Source: Starkeya sp. ORNL1 (GTDB lineage Bacteria > Pseudomonadota > Alphaproteobacteria > Rhizobiales > Xanthobacteraceae). From it: a stretch of 64,000 nt of DNA. The stretch is from contig NZ_CP048834.1 in NCBI RefSeq assembly GCF_012971745.1, forward strand, positions 3,286,001 to 3,350,000, read 5' to 3'. A program made the translations under genes and the position numbers. The notes beneath the pieces are model-generated. The model had not been told where the DNA came from. It did not search any database and was given only the letters and a program-made list of their open reading frames with translations. Position 1 is the stretch's first letter. Every line of letters starts with the position of its first letter. This document shows, piece after piece, positions 1-7,881 of this stretch.

Positions 1-204
1 CGCGCCCGAAGCGCAGCGTCGGGCCGATGAACTGGCATTCGAGCGCCGCGGTGTCGCGGTCATTGCCGACCAGCAGGTTGGCAAGGCGGAACGACCATGC
101 ATCCGCCGGGCCGGAGGGCGGGAAGCCCTGCTCCCAATAGCCGATGCGCCCCGGCAATTCCTGGACCGAGGTTTCCAGCCCCTGCTTGACGACCTCAAAC
201 ATGC
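1..204 (-). CDS. pxpC: PxpC-like carboxyltransferase subunit, 5' part only
   Basis: N-terminal 68 codons of a biotin-dependent carboxyltransferase / 5-oxoprolinase subunit C (KipA, AHS2 family). The translation begins MFEVVKQGLETSVQELPGRI and continues through GYWEQGFPPSGPADAWSF, the family's substrate-side start with the GxPxSGAxD-like motif. Its ATG overlaps the stop of the upstream pxpB gene by ten bases, so the two are translationally coupled and the products probably form a PxpB-PxpC heterodimer. The remaining roughly 250 codons lie beyond the left edge. In ATP-dependent 5-oxoprolinases PxpC works with PxpA and PxpB; in urea carboxylase the same fold transfers carboxyl from biotin. Which of the two applies here is not settled by this fragment. 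Confidence 0.9.
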
Positions 205-1070
205 GCGCCTCCACGGGCTGCACGCTCGGCAAGCCAGCCGCGATATTTCCGCAGCGAGAAGCGCTGATAGCCGATGTCCGGGTGCTGGTAGGTACCGGCG
301 GTCACCTGCGCGTCGATATGGTCCCACTCCTCGCGGTCGATCGGGATGAAGCGCACCCGGTCGCCGGCGCGGAACAGCGCCAGGTCTTCGCGGAACGCCG
401 GCAGCTTCTGCTCGCGGTCCCAGATCGGCATCGGCGTGCGGGCGAAGATCTGGTAGCCGCCCGGCGTCTGGTCCGGATAGATGCAGGTGATGGCGCCGCC
501 GAGCCCGATGGTGCCCTTGGGCGTCCAGGTGCGCGGCGGATTGTATTTCGGCGCCACCAGATTATGCGCCGGATCGAGCGGCATCAGCGAGCACAGGCCC
601 GGCCAGAAGCCGAGCGCGGCCACCCAGTATTCCGTCCCCGAATGATGCCGCACCAGCTCGCGGCGCCCGGCGAGATTGTTCAGTTCGCAGAGCAGCTCGG
701 GATCCGGCGTCTTGTCGGCGATCTTGGCGCGATAATCCTCGACGCAGGCGGTGGTCCACGGGTCGAAATACAGCACCGGGACGTAATAGAGCCGGCTGTC
801 GAGCTCGACGTCCTCGCTGCCGCCAGCCGAGGCGGCGAGCGTCGTCACCTCGCGCACCATGTCGTCATAGGAGATGCAATCGGGATCGTAGGAGACCTGC
901 AGCGAGGCCATTTCCGGGATCAGTTCGACCATGCCGGAAATGCCCGCCTGCCGGATCGCCGCGGCGAGGCTGTGCACGCGGAAATTCAGCTCGAAGCCCA
1001 TCTCGTCGCCGAGCTCGACTTCAATGTAGCGATCGCCGCCAGGGTAGAATCGCGGAGCGTCATAGATCAT
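195..1070 (-). CDS. pxpB: PxpB-like (KipI/AHS1) carboxyltransferase subunit
   Basis: 291 residues of the KipI/allophanate hydrolase subunit 1 family. The sequence shows the family core: an N-terminal region reading GDRYIEVELGDEMGFELNFR, the ELIPEMASLQVSYDP strand and the C-terminal barrel motif around GTEYWVAALGFWPGLCSLM, followed by the TIGLGGAITCIYPDQTPGGY segment. It is about 40-60 residues longer than many PxpB proteins, the extra length lying in the middle. It partners the overlapping pxpC. Divergent from a GntR regulator across a 143-bp promoter region with a GATATATC palindrome. A biotin carboxylase nearby suggests a carboxylase role rather than plain ATP-driven oxoprolinase, but that is inference. 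Confidence 0.88.
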   Translation of the reverse strand: MIYDAPRFYPGGDRYIEVELGDEMGFELNFRVHSLAAAIRQAGISGMVELIPEMASLQVSYDPDCISYDDMVREVTTLAASAGGSEDVELDSRLYYVPVLYFDPWTTACVEDYRAKIADKTPDPELLCELNNLAGRRELVRHHSGTEYWVAALGFWPGLCSLMPLDPAHNLVAPKYNPPRTWTPKGTIGLGGAITCIYPDQTPGGYQIFARTPMPIWDREQKLPAFREDLALFRAGDRVRFIPIDREEWDHIDAQVTAGTYQHPDIGYQRFSLRKYRGWLAERAARGGAHV

Positions 1071-1110
1071 CGGAAGATAGCCCGCGGACGTGATGAAAGC
1101 CGGGTGAAAA

Positions 1111-1127
1111 TGATATACGATATATCG
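1111..1127. promoter_or_regulatory. Candidate GntR operator between pxpBC and gntR
   Basis: TGATATACGATATATCG contains the perfect 10-bp palindrome CGATATATCG (1118-1127). It lies between the divergent pxpBC and GntR genes. Closely related AT-rich palindromes occur at 6278-6289 and 8685-8696, in the other two promoter regions of this locus. Such sequences stand out in GC-rich DNA. Binding by the adjacent GntR protein is inferred. Confidence 0.6.
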
Positions 1128-1213
1128 CCGGGAGCCGCAACGGGCGCCTCGGCGCGCAGTGGTTCGCGCCGTGCCGTTTTGGTATATGAGATAGCGGGGA
1201 ACGGGGACCGGGA

Positions 1214-1888
1214 ATGGCGAAGATCGAATACCGCACGCTGAACGATCGCGCCTATGAGCAGATCAAGAAGGGCTTGATTTCCGGTGCCTTCCGTTCCGGC
1301 CAGACCCTTGTGATCCGCAGCCTCGCCGACACCTACGGCATCTCCACCACGCCGGTGCGCGAGGCGCTGCAGCGCCTGGTCGCCGAGCGGAACCTCGAAC
1401 TGCTGCCGAATCGCTCGATCGTGGTGCCGTTCCTCTCGGCCGAGCGCTTCATCGAGCTGGTGCGCATCCGCCGCGAGCTCGAAGGCCTCGCCGGCGAACT
1501 GGCGACGCCGAATATCCGCGCCAGCCACATCACCCGGCTGCAGGCGATGATCGACGCCATGGACCGCACCATCCAGGAAGAAGCCGGCGCCGAGTATCAG
1601 GCGCTCAACAACAAGTTCCACTTCGCGATCTATGAGCGGGCCGGCGCCCCGGTGTTGTTCCAGCTGATCCAGAACATGTGGACGCAGGTCGGCCCGTTCT
1701 TCAACGAGCTGACCGAGGATGCCGGCTTCGTCGCGGTGGCCAATGAGCAGCACCGGCATATCATCGCCGCCATGAGGGATGGCGACGCAGCCGCGGTGCG
1801 CCGCCATCTTGCCACCGACATCACGGTGGCGGGCGACCATCTCATCCCGCGCCTGATCGAGGGCGAGAAGGCCGCCGCCTCGGCCTGA
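1214..1888 (+). CDS. GntR-family regulator (FadR/FCD subfamily)
   Basis: 224-residue repressor-type regulator. Residues about 5-75 form the winged helix-turn-helix (YEQIKKGLISGAFRSGQ, then YGISTTPVREALQRLVAE, the GntR recognition signature). Residues about 85-215 are an all-helical FCD ligand domain with the expected metal-site histidines (NNKFHFAIYERAG, EQHRHIIAAM, VRRHLATDI). It is divergent from pxpBC and convergent with the ABC permease gene. Its position and the shared palindromes at the locus promoters suggest that it controls the whole lactam/ureido utilisation locus and itself, with a lactam or its product as effector. The effector is not visible from sequence. Confidence 0.93.
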   Translation: MAKIEYRTLNDRAYEQIKKGLISGAFRSGQTLVIRSLADTYGISTTPVREALQRLVAERNLELLPNRSIVVPFLSAERFIELVRIRRELEGLAGELATPNIRASHITRLQAMIDAMDRTIQEEAGAEYQALNNKFHFAIYERAGAPVLFQLIQNMWTQVGPFFNELTEDAGFVAVANEQHRHIIAAMRDGDAAAVRRHLATDITVAGDHLIPRLIEGEKAAASA

Positions 1889-1922
1889 CACGGCCCCGGC
1901 CGGAAGCTTGCCCTGCACCGGC

Positions 1923-2804
1923 CTAGTCCCGGTCCATGCGGGCATAGAGCAGCCAGAACGCCCCGGCGAGCAACGGCAGGGTCACTGCCAGCACGATGGT
2001 CGCCAGGGCGAAGATGATCGGCACCTGCGATTGCTGGGACGCCGCCATGGTCCAGTTATAGACCGGCATGGTGGTCTCGGTGCCGCGCAGGAAGATGGTG
2101 CGCAGCACCTCGTTGAACGACAGCAGGAAGCCGAACAGCCCGGCGCCGATGATGGCGGGGCGCAGCAGCGGGAACTCGACGCGCCAGAAGGTCTGCCAGC
2201 GCGAGGCGCCGAGGTCTGACGAGGCTTCCACCAGGCGATGGTCGAACCGCGTCGTCAGCACCAGCACGATGAGCAGCGCGAACGGGAAGGCCCAGACGAA
2301 GTGCCCGGCAAAGATCGAGGCGAAGCCGAGCTTGAGCCCAAGCACGGCGCGCAGGAACAGGAACAGCGCCGCGCCCATCGACATGCCCGGCACGAACAGC
2401 GGCAGCAGGCAGAGCAGCAAAAGCTTGCCGGGGCTGCGTGCGTGCGGCAAGGCACGGCCGACCGCTGTCGCCACCACGGCACAGATGAGCCCGACCAGCA
2501 GCGCGATGATGAGGCTGGCGCCGAACGGCTTCATCCAGCGCGTGTCCTCGAACAGCGCAGCGTAATGCCGGGTGGTGAGCGGCAGCGGAATGCCCGACAG
2601 CGGGCGCTCGCTCACCGACATCAGAGCGAGCCAGGCCAGCGGGAAATAGATGAGGAACAACAGGATGATGCCGCCCCAGCGGGCGAGCGCCGGCCAGCCG
2701 CGCCAGTAGCTCCAGGGGTGCGCGGCGCCGACCGGGCGGGCATCCGCCGCGGGGTTCAGCCGGGTCTCGGTCGAGGTGCGGGTCTCGGTCGAAATATGCA
2801 TCAT
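1923..2804 (-). CDS. ABC transporter permease, PotC/YdcV type
   Basis: 293-residue inner-membrane permease with about six hydrophobic segments. The cytoplasmic EAA loop reads EASSDLGASRWQTFWRVEFP followed by LLRPAIIGAGLFGFLLSFNE, typical of spermidine/putrescine-type (PotC) permeases. Its ATG overlaps the stop of the upstream permease (ATGA), so translation of the two is coupled. It forms the second channel subunit of the importer encoded at 1923-6253. The substrate cannot be read from the permease; the locus suggests a lactam, ureido or small amine compound. Confidence 0.92.
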   Translation of the reverse strand: MMHISTETRTSTETRLNPAADARPVGAAHPWSYWRGWPALARWGGIILLFLIYFPLAWLALMSVSERPLSGIPLPLTTRHYAALFEDTRWMKPFGASLIIALLVGLICAVVATAVGRALPHARSPGKLLLLCLLPLFVPGMSMGAALFLFLRAVLGLKLGFASIFAGHFVWAFPFALLIVLVLTTRFDHRLVEASSDLGASRWQTFWRVEFPLLRPAIIGAGLFGFLLSFNEVLRTIFLRGTETTMPVYNWTMAASQQSQVPIIFALATIVLAVTLPLLAGAFWLLYARMDRD

Positions 2805-3735
2805 CAGTTCTTCAGCACGCGGAAGCTTGACAGCACGTCGCCGAACCGCCGCGCCACGGCCAGCAGGATAACGAGCAGCAGCACCAGCAGCACGATCACG
2901 AAGGTCGACAGCGCCGCCACCACCGGGTAGCGCAGCGCCGTATAGGCGCTCTCCACGGAGTTGCTCAAAAGGTTGACGAAGCCGCCGCCCAGCATGCTCG
3001 GCTCGATCCAGGCCGCCAGCACCATGCCGAGCGTGAGCAGGATGCCGGCGGTAATGTAATGCCGGGCATGGCGAGCGGCACGATGACCCGGAACAGGGTC
3101 TGCGCCGGCGAGGCGCCGAGGTCGCCGCTGGCCTGGATCAGCGCGTCGTCGATGATGCTGATGGCGAGATAGATCGGCAGCACCATGGTCGGAAACGACG
3201 CGATGATCAGGCCGAAATGCACGGACCATTCGGTGTAGAGCATCCAGCTCATCGGCGTCTCGATCACGCCGATCTGCATCAGCAGCGCATTGATGGCGCC
3301 GTTCTCGCCGAGGATGGCGCGCCAGATGATGGTGCGCGAGGAGATGTCGAGGAAGAACGGGATGGTCAGCAACGCGATGACCACGGCGCGCGTGCTCTTC
3401 GAGGCACCGCCCTTGGCGAGCCACAGCGCGAACGGGAAGGCGATGACGAGGTCGATCACAGTCACGGTCAGCGCGATGCGCAGCGTGCGCAGGCTGACGC
3501 CGAGCCGGCCGGATTCGAGCAGCGAGATCCAGGTGTTGAGCGAGGGCTCATAGATCGTCGCGTAGTTCCTGGTCTCGAAGAAGCTGTAGGCGAACAGCAC
3601 GAGCAGCGGCACGATGACCAGCGCGAACCACACCACGAGGAAGGCCGGGATCACCCAGCCGCCCGACGTCATCCGCGCCAGCAACGAGCGGGATACGGAA
3701 GGTGCGAGGGGCAAGCTGTCGTCGGTCATCGTCAT
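2804..3735 (-). pseudogene. ABC transporter permease, PotB type, frameshifted
   Basis: First channel subunit of the importer. The N-terminal part (3735 down to about 3061) is an intact PotB-like permease, ending in the EAA loop GDLGASPAQTLFRVIVPLAM. Directly after PGI the frame changes: the expected last segments (TAGILLTLGMVLAAWIEPSM and the hydrophobic C-terminus ending SSFRVLKN) continue in another frame to the stop at 2804. The break lies on a perfect tandem copy of five bases (GTAAT twice on the plus strand, 3051-3060). Deleting one copy restores a continuous protein of about 309 residues. Either the importer is inactivated in this strain, the site is contingency-like, or it is a sequencing error. 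As written, the product ends at 2965 with an out-of-frame tail. Confidence 0.9.
3051..3060. repeat. 5-bp tandem duplication causing the permease frameshift
   Basis: Two adjacent GTAAT copies on the plus strand (ATTAC ATTAC on the coding strand). With one copy, the coding strand reads GGC ATT ACC GCC GGC ATC, giving the expected GITAGI. With two, the frame is lost. Confidence 0.9.
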
Positions 3736-3797
3736 CCGTTCAGGCGGTGCATTGCGAAGCGCGGGGCTTCAGAGTCCGACACGTATGTCCCGATTGG

Positions 3798-3920
3798 CCC
3801 TCATCCCCGGGCTTGACCCGGGGATGAGGGTGGAATGGGCTGTTCAACACCGTCATGGCCAAGCTTTTCCCAGCCATGACGACCTCTGAAACCGTGGATC
3901 CCCGGGACAAGCCCGGGGAC
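3798..3920. repeat. REP-like palindromic repeats between binding-protein and permease genes
   Basis: The 201-bp gap between the solute-binding protein and permease genes holds three inverted repeats and no gene. The first has perfect 14-base arms, CCCTCATCCCCGGG (3798-3811) and CCCGGGGATGAGGG (3817-3830). The second pairs CGTCATGGC (3851-3859) with GCCATGACG (3873-3881). The third pairs CCCCGGG (3900-3906) with CCCGGGG (3912-3918). The same family recurs at 51758-51834. Stems in this position are known to favour the upstream binding-protein message over the permease message in other ABC operons. Confidence 0.8.
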
Positions 3921-3936
3921 GACGGCAATGTTGTCC

Positions 3937-5139
3937 TCACGCGTTGAGGAAGCGCTGCCACTCTTCCTCGATGGCGCTCGAATTGGTCGGCGTCGTCGTG
4001 CTGACGAAAGGCTTGGCGAACTTGCGGGCGACCTTCTGCTCGGTCGCCTTCAGCGCCGCGATATCGGCCTCCGGCCAGCCCTGCTTGGTGGCGTATTCGA
4101 CACCGAGATCCATGTTCGGGCCGGCATAGCCGCGATCACGGGCCTGCAGCGCGCGATACTCGCCGCCGAGGAAATAGTTCAGCACCTTGTAGATCGCCGG
4201 CAGGTTGCCGCGGTCCTTCGCCTGCGAGGCGATGTAGGCGCCGTGGCCCCACTTGAAGTAGCCTTCCTTGGTATAGGCGTAGCGCGTGGTGCCGTCGCCG
4301 AGCGCCTTGTTGGCCTCGCGCACCGCCGGCTCCCAGCAGTTCAGCACCACCACTTCGCGGTTGGTCAGAAGCTGAACCTGCTCCTCGAAGGCGGATTGCA
4401 GGGTGCGGAACTGGCCGGCCTTCTTGCGGCTGATGAGAAAGTCGACGACGACCTTGGCTTCGGGCCCGGTCATGTCGGCGACATCGGCGACCTTGGCCTT
4501 GCCCTGGCCGATCAGATAGAGCGCCGCCGGTCCGATCGAATAGGTCCAGGTCTGGTCATAGCCGACCCGGCCGCGGGTCTTGTCGCTGTCGAACATCAGC
4601 GACCAGGAGAGTTCCTCCATGCCGTCGGGGTTGGCGCCGACCTTGTCGGGGAAATAGCCGAAGCTGTCGGCATTGCCGATCACCGGCACGCCGTACTGGA
4701 CGCCGTCCTTGCCCTTCACCACCTCGGAGCGCTTCCACTCGTCGGGCGTGCGCTTCCAAAGCGTGAGCTCGGGATTGTCCTCGTCGATCTTCAGATACAG
4801 GCCCTGCGGCCCGAGAATGTCCTCGGTGCCGGACTCGAAGATGTAGATGTCGACCTTGTCGCCGAGCTGGGAGGCGACGACGTCGCGCAGGAAGACGCCG
4901 ACCGAATTATTGGTGCCGGTGAAATCCATCTGCACGCCGATGGACTTGGTCATGACCGACCAGTCCTTGAGCTGCGCCGTGGTGACGCCATAGCCATGCA
5001 CCACCGGATCGGCGGCATAGGCAGGCCCGACGCCGATGGCCGGCAGCACCGCGGCGGCGGTCCCGGCCAGCGCGATGTTCTTCATCAAGTCACGGCGGGA
5101 CAATTCGAACTGCGACGTCGTCGAGAATTTATCTTTCAT
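3937..5139 (-). CDS. ABC transporter solute-binding protein, PotD-like, Tat-exported
   Basis: 400-residue periplasmic binding protein of the spermidine/putrescine type. The N-terminus carries a twin-arginine signal (SRRDLMKNIALAGTAAAVLP) with likely cleavage after PAYA. The mature part has the type-2 binding-protein layout, with EYRALQARDRGYAGPNMDLG near the C-terminus. A strong ribosome site (GAGGAGGGG) precedes the ATG. It is second in the operon after the ATPase gene (22 bp apart). Tat export suggests folding before export. The ligand is unknown; adjacent carboxylase and lactamase-type genes suggest a lactam, ureide or related nitrogen compound. Confidence 0.92.
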   Translation of the reverse strand: MKDKFSTTSQFELSRRDLMKNIALAGTAAAVLPAIGVGPAYAADPVVHGYGVTTAQLKDWSVMTKSIGVQMDFTGTNNSVGVFLRDVVASQLGDKVDIYIFESGTEDILGPQGLYLKIDEDNPELTLWKRTPDEWKRSEVVKGKDGVQYGVPVIGNADSFGYFPDKVGANPDGMEELSWSLMFDSDKTRGRVGYDQTWTYSIGPAALYLIGQGKAKVADVADMTGPEAKVVVDFLISRKKAGQFRTLQSAFEEQVQLLTNREVVVLNCWEPAVREANKALGDGTTRYAYTKEGYFKWGHGAYIASQAKDRGNLPAIYKVLNYFLGGEYRALQARDRGYAGPNMDLGVEYATKQGWPEADIAALKATEQKVARKFAKPFVSTTTPTNSSAIEEEWQRFLNA

Positions 5140-5161
5140 TTTCCCCTCCTCGCGTCCGGCC

Positions 5162-6253
5162 TCAGGCGGCCAGAACCACGCAATCTTCCGGCTTCCAGAC
5201 CACGGCGCCGGGTTCGCCCAGCGTCTCGCGGTCGAAAGTGCGTACCTTCAGCCGCCCGGCTCCGGATTCCAGCGTCTGGTCGACATATTTGCCGCGATAG
5301 AGCCGCTCCACCTGCCGGCCGGGCAGCACGTTCAGCCCGGGCGCGGCCACCTCCGGCGAGGCCGCCAGCGCAGCGCGCTCGGCGCGTAGCGCGATGCTCG
5401 CCGGCTGGCCGAGCGCGGGCGCACCCGCTCCGGTCCAAACCCCGGTGACGCGGCCGGCGCCCTCCAGATCAACGGCGACGGTGCCGTCGCGGATCTCGGC
5501 CACCGCGCCCGGCAAGATGTTCTCGAAACCCATGAAGGCGGCGGCGAAGCGGCTCACCGGCCGGTCGAACAGTTCGACCGGCGTGCCGCTCTGGGCGATG
5601 CGCCCGCGGCTCATCAGCACGATGCGGTCGCTCATGGTGAGCGCCTCTTCCTGGCTGTGAGTGATGTAGATGAAGGTCATGCCGAGCCGCCGGCGCAGTT
5701 CCACCAACTCGGTCTGCATGTCGAGCCGCAGCCGCTCGTCGAGCGCGCCGAGCGGCTCGTCGAGCAGCATTATGGCGGGACGGGTGACGAGGCAGCGCGC
5801 CAGCGCCGCGCGCTGCTTCTGGCCGCCGGAAAGCTGGGCGATGCGGCGGTCGGCCATACCGGACAGCCGCACGATCTCCAGCGCCTTCATCGCCTCCTCG
5901 CGGGCCTGCGCCGCCGGCACGCCGCGCACGCTCAAGCCATAGGCGACGTTCTCGCCCACCGACATATGCGGGAACAGCGCGTAGTTCTGGAACACCGTCG
6001 TGCAGTTGCGCTTGGCGGCGGGCAACTCGCGCACGTCCTCGCCGGCAATGGCGAGGCGGGCCACCGAGGTCGGCCGCTCCAGCCCGGCGATGACGCGCAA
6101 TATGGTGGTCTTGCCGGAGCCGCTCTCACCGAGAATGGTCAGGAATTCGCCCGCCGCGACCGCCAGCGACACGTCGTCGACGGCGACCACCGCGCCATAT
6201 TGATGGCGCAGGCTGACGATCTCCAGCATGGGCACCCGGCCGTTCGCATTCAT
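5162..6253 (-). CDS. ABC transporter ATP-binding protein, PotA-like
   Basis: 363-residue ATPase of the polyamine/iron importer class. Walker A is GESGSGKT, the signature is LSGGQKQR, Walker B is IMLLDEP, the D-loop is GALDERLR and the switch histidine is in YITHSQEEAL. The last 110 residues form a TOBE-type regulatory domain. It is the first gene of the importer operon. An AGGAG site lies just upstream of the start, and a perfect 12-bp palindrome lies 25 bp upstream, well placed for repression by the locus GntR protein. Confidence 0.95.
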   Translation of the reverse strand: MNANGRVPMLEIVSLRHQYGAVVAVDDVSLAVAAGEFLTILGESGSGKTTILRVIAGLERPTSVARLAIAGEDVRELPAAKRNCTTVFQNYALFPHMSVGENVAYGLSVRGVPAAQAREEAMKALEIVRLSGMADRRIAQLSGGQKQRAALARCLVTRPAIMLLDEPLGALDERLRLDMQTELVELRRRLGMTFIYITHSQEEALTMSDRIVLMSRGRIAQSGTPVELFDRPVSRFAAAFMGFENILPGAVAEIRDGTVAVDLEGAGRVTGVWTGAGAPALGQPASIALRAERAALAASPEVAAPGLNVLPGRQVERLYRGKYVDQTLESGAGRLKVRTFDRETLGEPGAVVWKPEDCVVLAA

Positions 6254-6277
6254 CTCTTCGGGCTCCTAGGGTGCTAT

Positions 6278-6289
6278 ATGATATATCAT
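6278..6289. promoter_or_regulatory. Candidate GntR operator of the ABC importer operon
   Basis: ATGATATATCAT is a perfect 12-bp palindrome in the 84-bp gap between the GroEL-like gene and the ATPase gene. It shares the GATATATC core with 1118-1127 and differs by one base from the site at 8685-8696. Its placement just before the ATPase start suggests a repressor site. Confidence 0.65.
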
Positions 6290-6337
6290 CAAAAGCCTGA
6301 TGGTGCCAAGCGTCTGGCCTGCACAGAAGCACTGCAC

Positions 6338-7870
6338 TCAGCTGCCTATAATCGCGTCAATCCGCAGCATGGTCGCGGCCCCTGAGATGGCGCGGCGGCT
6401 CACCTGGCGCAGCAGCGGCACGGGATCGAGCACCGCGGCCGGCGCATCATGCGCCATGCCGAGCCGCTCAGCCAGACTGGCGCCATCGGCGATCGACAGG
6501 CGCGACGCCGGCTCGTTGGATCGACCGGCATCGAGCCCGCGGACCAGCTCGGCCAGCGCCACGGCCAGGCAGCGCCGCGCGGCCGTCTCCGGGTCCAACC
6601 CCCTCACACCGGCTAGCATCGGCAGCCGGTCGAAGGCGCGCACAAAGGCAATGCCGCCGCCGGGCGCGCCGCCGCCTTCCAGCGCCATGCGCATCGAGGC
6701 GAGCGCGCGCCTGGCCCGGGCGAGAGCGGCGTCGGTCTCGCGGCCGGTGGCCTCATGGATGTGCAGGCGGCCCCAGCGGCCGCTGAGACGCGCGGCGCGG
6801 CGCTCCAGCCGCTCCCGGTCGAGCGAGAGATACTTCTGCCGTTCCGCCTCGGCGAGCAGCACGCGCCTGCGGCTCTCGACCGCGGCGGCATCGCCCTCCG
6901 GCGCTTCCAGCAGCATGCGGCCCTGGCTGAAGCCGAAGCGCGCGGCGCGGCCCAGCATGCCGGGGCGCAGTGCCTTGAGGCTGGTGCCGAAGCGGTCCGC
7001 CACCAGCGTGGCGCCGGTGGCGATGGCGAGGTCTTCCAGCGCGTCCGCGGCCTGCTGCGACACCGCCGCCGGCTTGAGCGCGGCGGTGCGCAGGCCATTG
7101 TCGCGACGGTTCGCGATCAGCGTCTGCAAGGCGGTGCCGGTGACGTCGCGCGCGATGACGAGCAATGACTTGCCGCGGGTGGCGAAACCTTCCAGCAGCG
7201 GCACCAGCGGGCCGAAATCGTCGATGATCTCGTCGGCCACCAGCAAATGCACCGGATCGAAGGCGGCGCTGGCGAAGATCTCGGCCACCGCCTGCGCCTC
7301 GAAGATAAAGCCGATGCCGAGTTCGATACGCCCGCCGCGCTCGCGGCCGGTGACGATCTCGGCATGGCCCTCAGCGCCGACCGAAAGAACCAGCCGCGCC
7401 AGATCGGCGGCAAGCTCCGGTGCGGCACCACAGGCGTGCGCTAGCTTTGCCAGCGTGGGCTCGTCGGCGCAGGGAACAGCGCTCTCCGCCAGCACCAGAT
7501 CGAACGTGGCGCCGAGCGCCAGCAGCGCGTCGGCGAGTGCCGGCGCGGGCACGCCCGCGGCGACCAGCCTCACGCCTTCGCGGAACAGGGCGCCGAGCAG
7601 CAAGGCGAGCCGGGCGCCGCCGTCGCCGAGATCGCGGTCGGCATCGAACAGCGTCTCACGCAGGATCAGCGCCGCGGCGCCTTCCGCATGCCGCGCGCCG
7701 GCGACCTGGCGGACGATATCGAGCGCGCTTGACGCCTGCGACACCGCTCCGTCCTGCTCATAGAGGCAGGCGCCGCCCTGTGCGCCGGCGCAGGCTCGCA
7801 GCGCGCGCAGCGCCGGCTCCAGCGAACGGGCAAGGGTGGGACCGACATCAGCGCCGGCCGAGATACGCAT
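6338..7870 (-). CDS. Divergent GroEL-like (chaperonin-fold) protein lacking ATPase residues
   Basis: 510 residues that align by eye with GroEL along most of their length: equatorial segment with QDGAV (D40, GroEL D52) and LGDGGARLA (D83, GroEL D87), intermediate segment VGAEGHAEIVTG, apical strand LLVADEIIDDFGPLVPLLEG then GKSLLVIARDVTGTALQTL, return helix RQKYLSLDRERLERRAARLS, and the APGGGIAFVRA loop. The nucleotide loop TLGPKG is replaced, the threonines after GDG are lost, the hydrolytic D398 corresponds to R388, and the GGM tail is absent. ATP hydrolysis therefore seems unlikely. It follows pxpA by 11 bp in the same operon. I infer a dedicated folding or assembly helper, or a scaffold, for the carboxylase/oxoprolinase; GroEL-like helpers are known for some monooxygenases (MimG). 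Confidence 0.85.
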   Translation of the reverse strand: MRISAGADVGPTLARSLEPALRALRACAGAQGGACLYEQDGAVSQASSALDIVRQVAGARHAEGAAALILRETLFDADRDLGDGGARLALLLGALFREGVRLVAAGVPAPALADALLALGATFDLVLAESAVPCADEPTLAKLAHACGAAPELAADLARLVLSVGAEGHAEIVTGRERGGRIELGIGFIFEAQAVAEIFASAAFDPVHLLVADEIIDDFGPLVPLLEGFATRGKSLLVIARDVTGTALQTLIANRRDNGLRTAALKPAAVSQQAADALEDLAIATGATLVADRFGTSLKALRPGMLGRAARFGFSQGRMLLEAPEGDAAAVESRRRVLLAEAERQKYLSLDRERLERRAARLSGRWGRLHIHEATGRETDAALARARRALASMRMALEGGGAPGGGIAFVRAFDRLPMLAGVRGLDPETAARRCLAVALAELVRGLDAGRSNEPASRLSIADGASLAERLGMAHDAPAAVLDPVPLLRQVSRRAISGAATMLRIDAIIGS

Positions 7871-7881
7871 CGGGAACGCGC

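Noticed and set aside
2804..3424. Independent 206-codon frame on the minus strand
   Set aside because: Its first two thirds are out of frame with the permease and look unlike any protein; only the last third is real, as the shifted C-terminus of the permease.
3928..5448. 506-codon plus-strand frame
   Set aside because: It runs antisense through the binding protein and ATPase genes and is arginine-, histidine- and glycine-rich, the usual shadow of GC-rich coding DNA.
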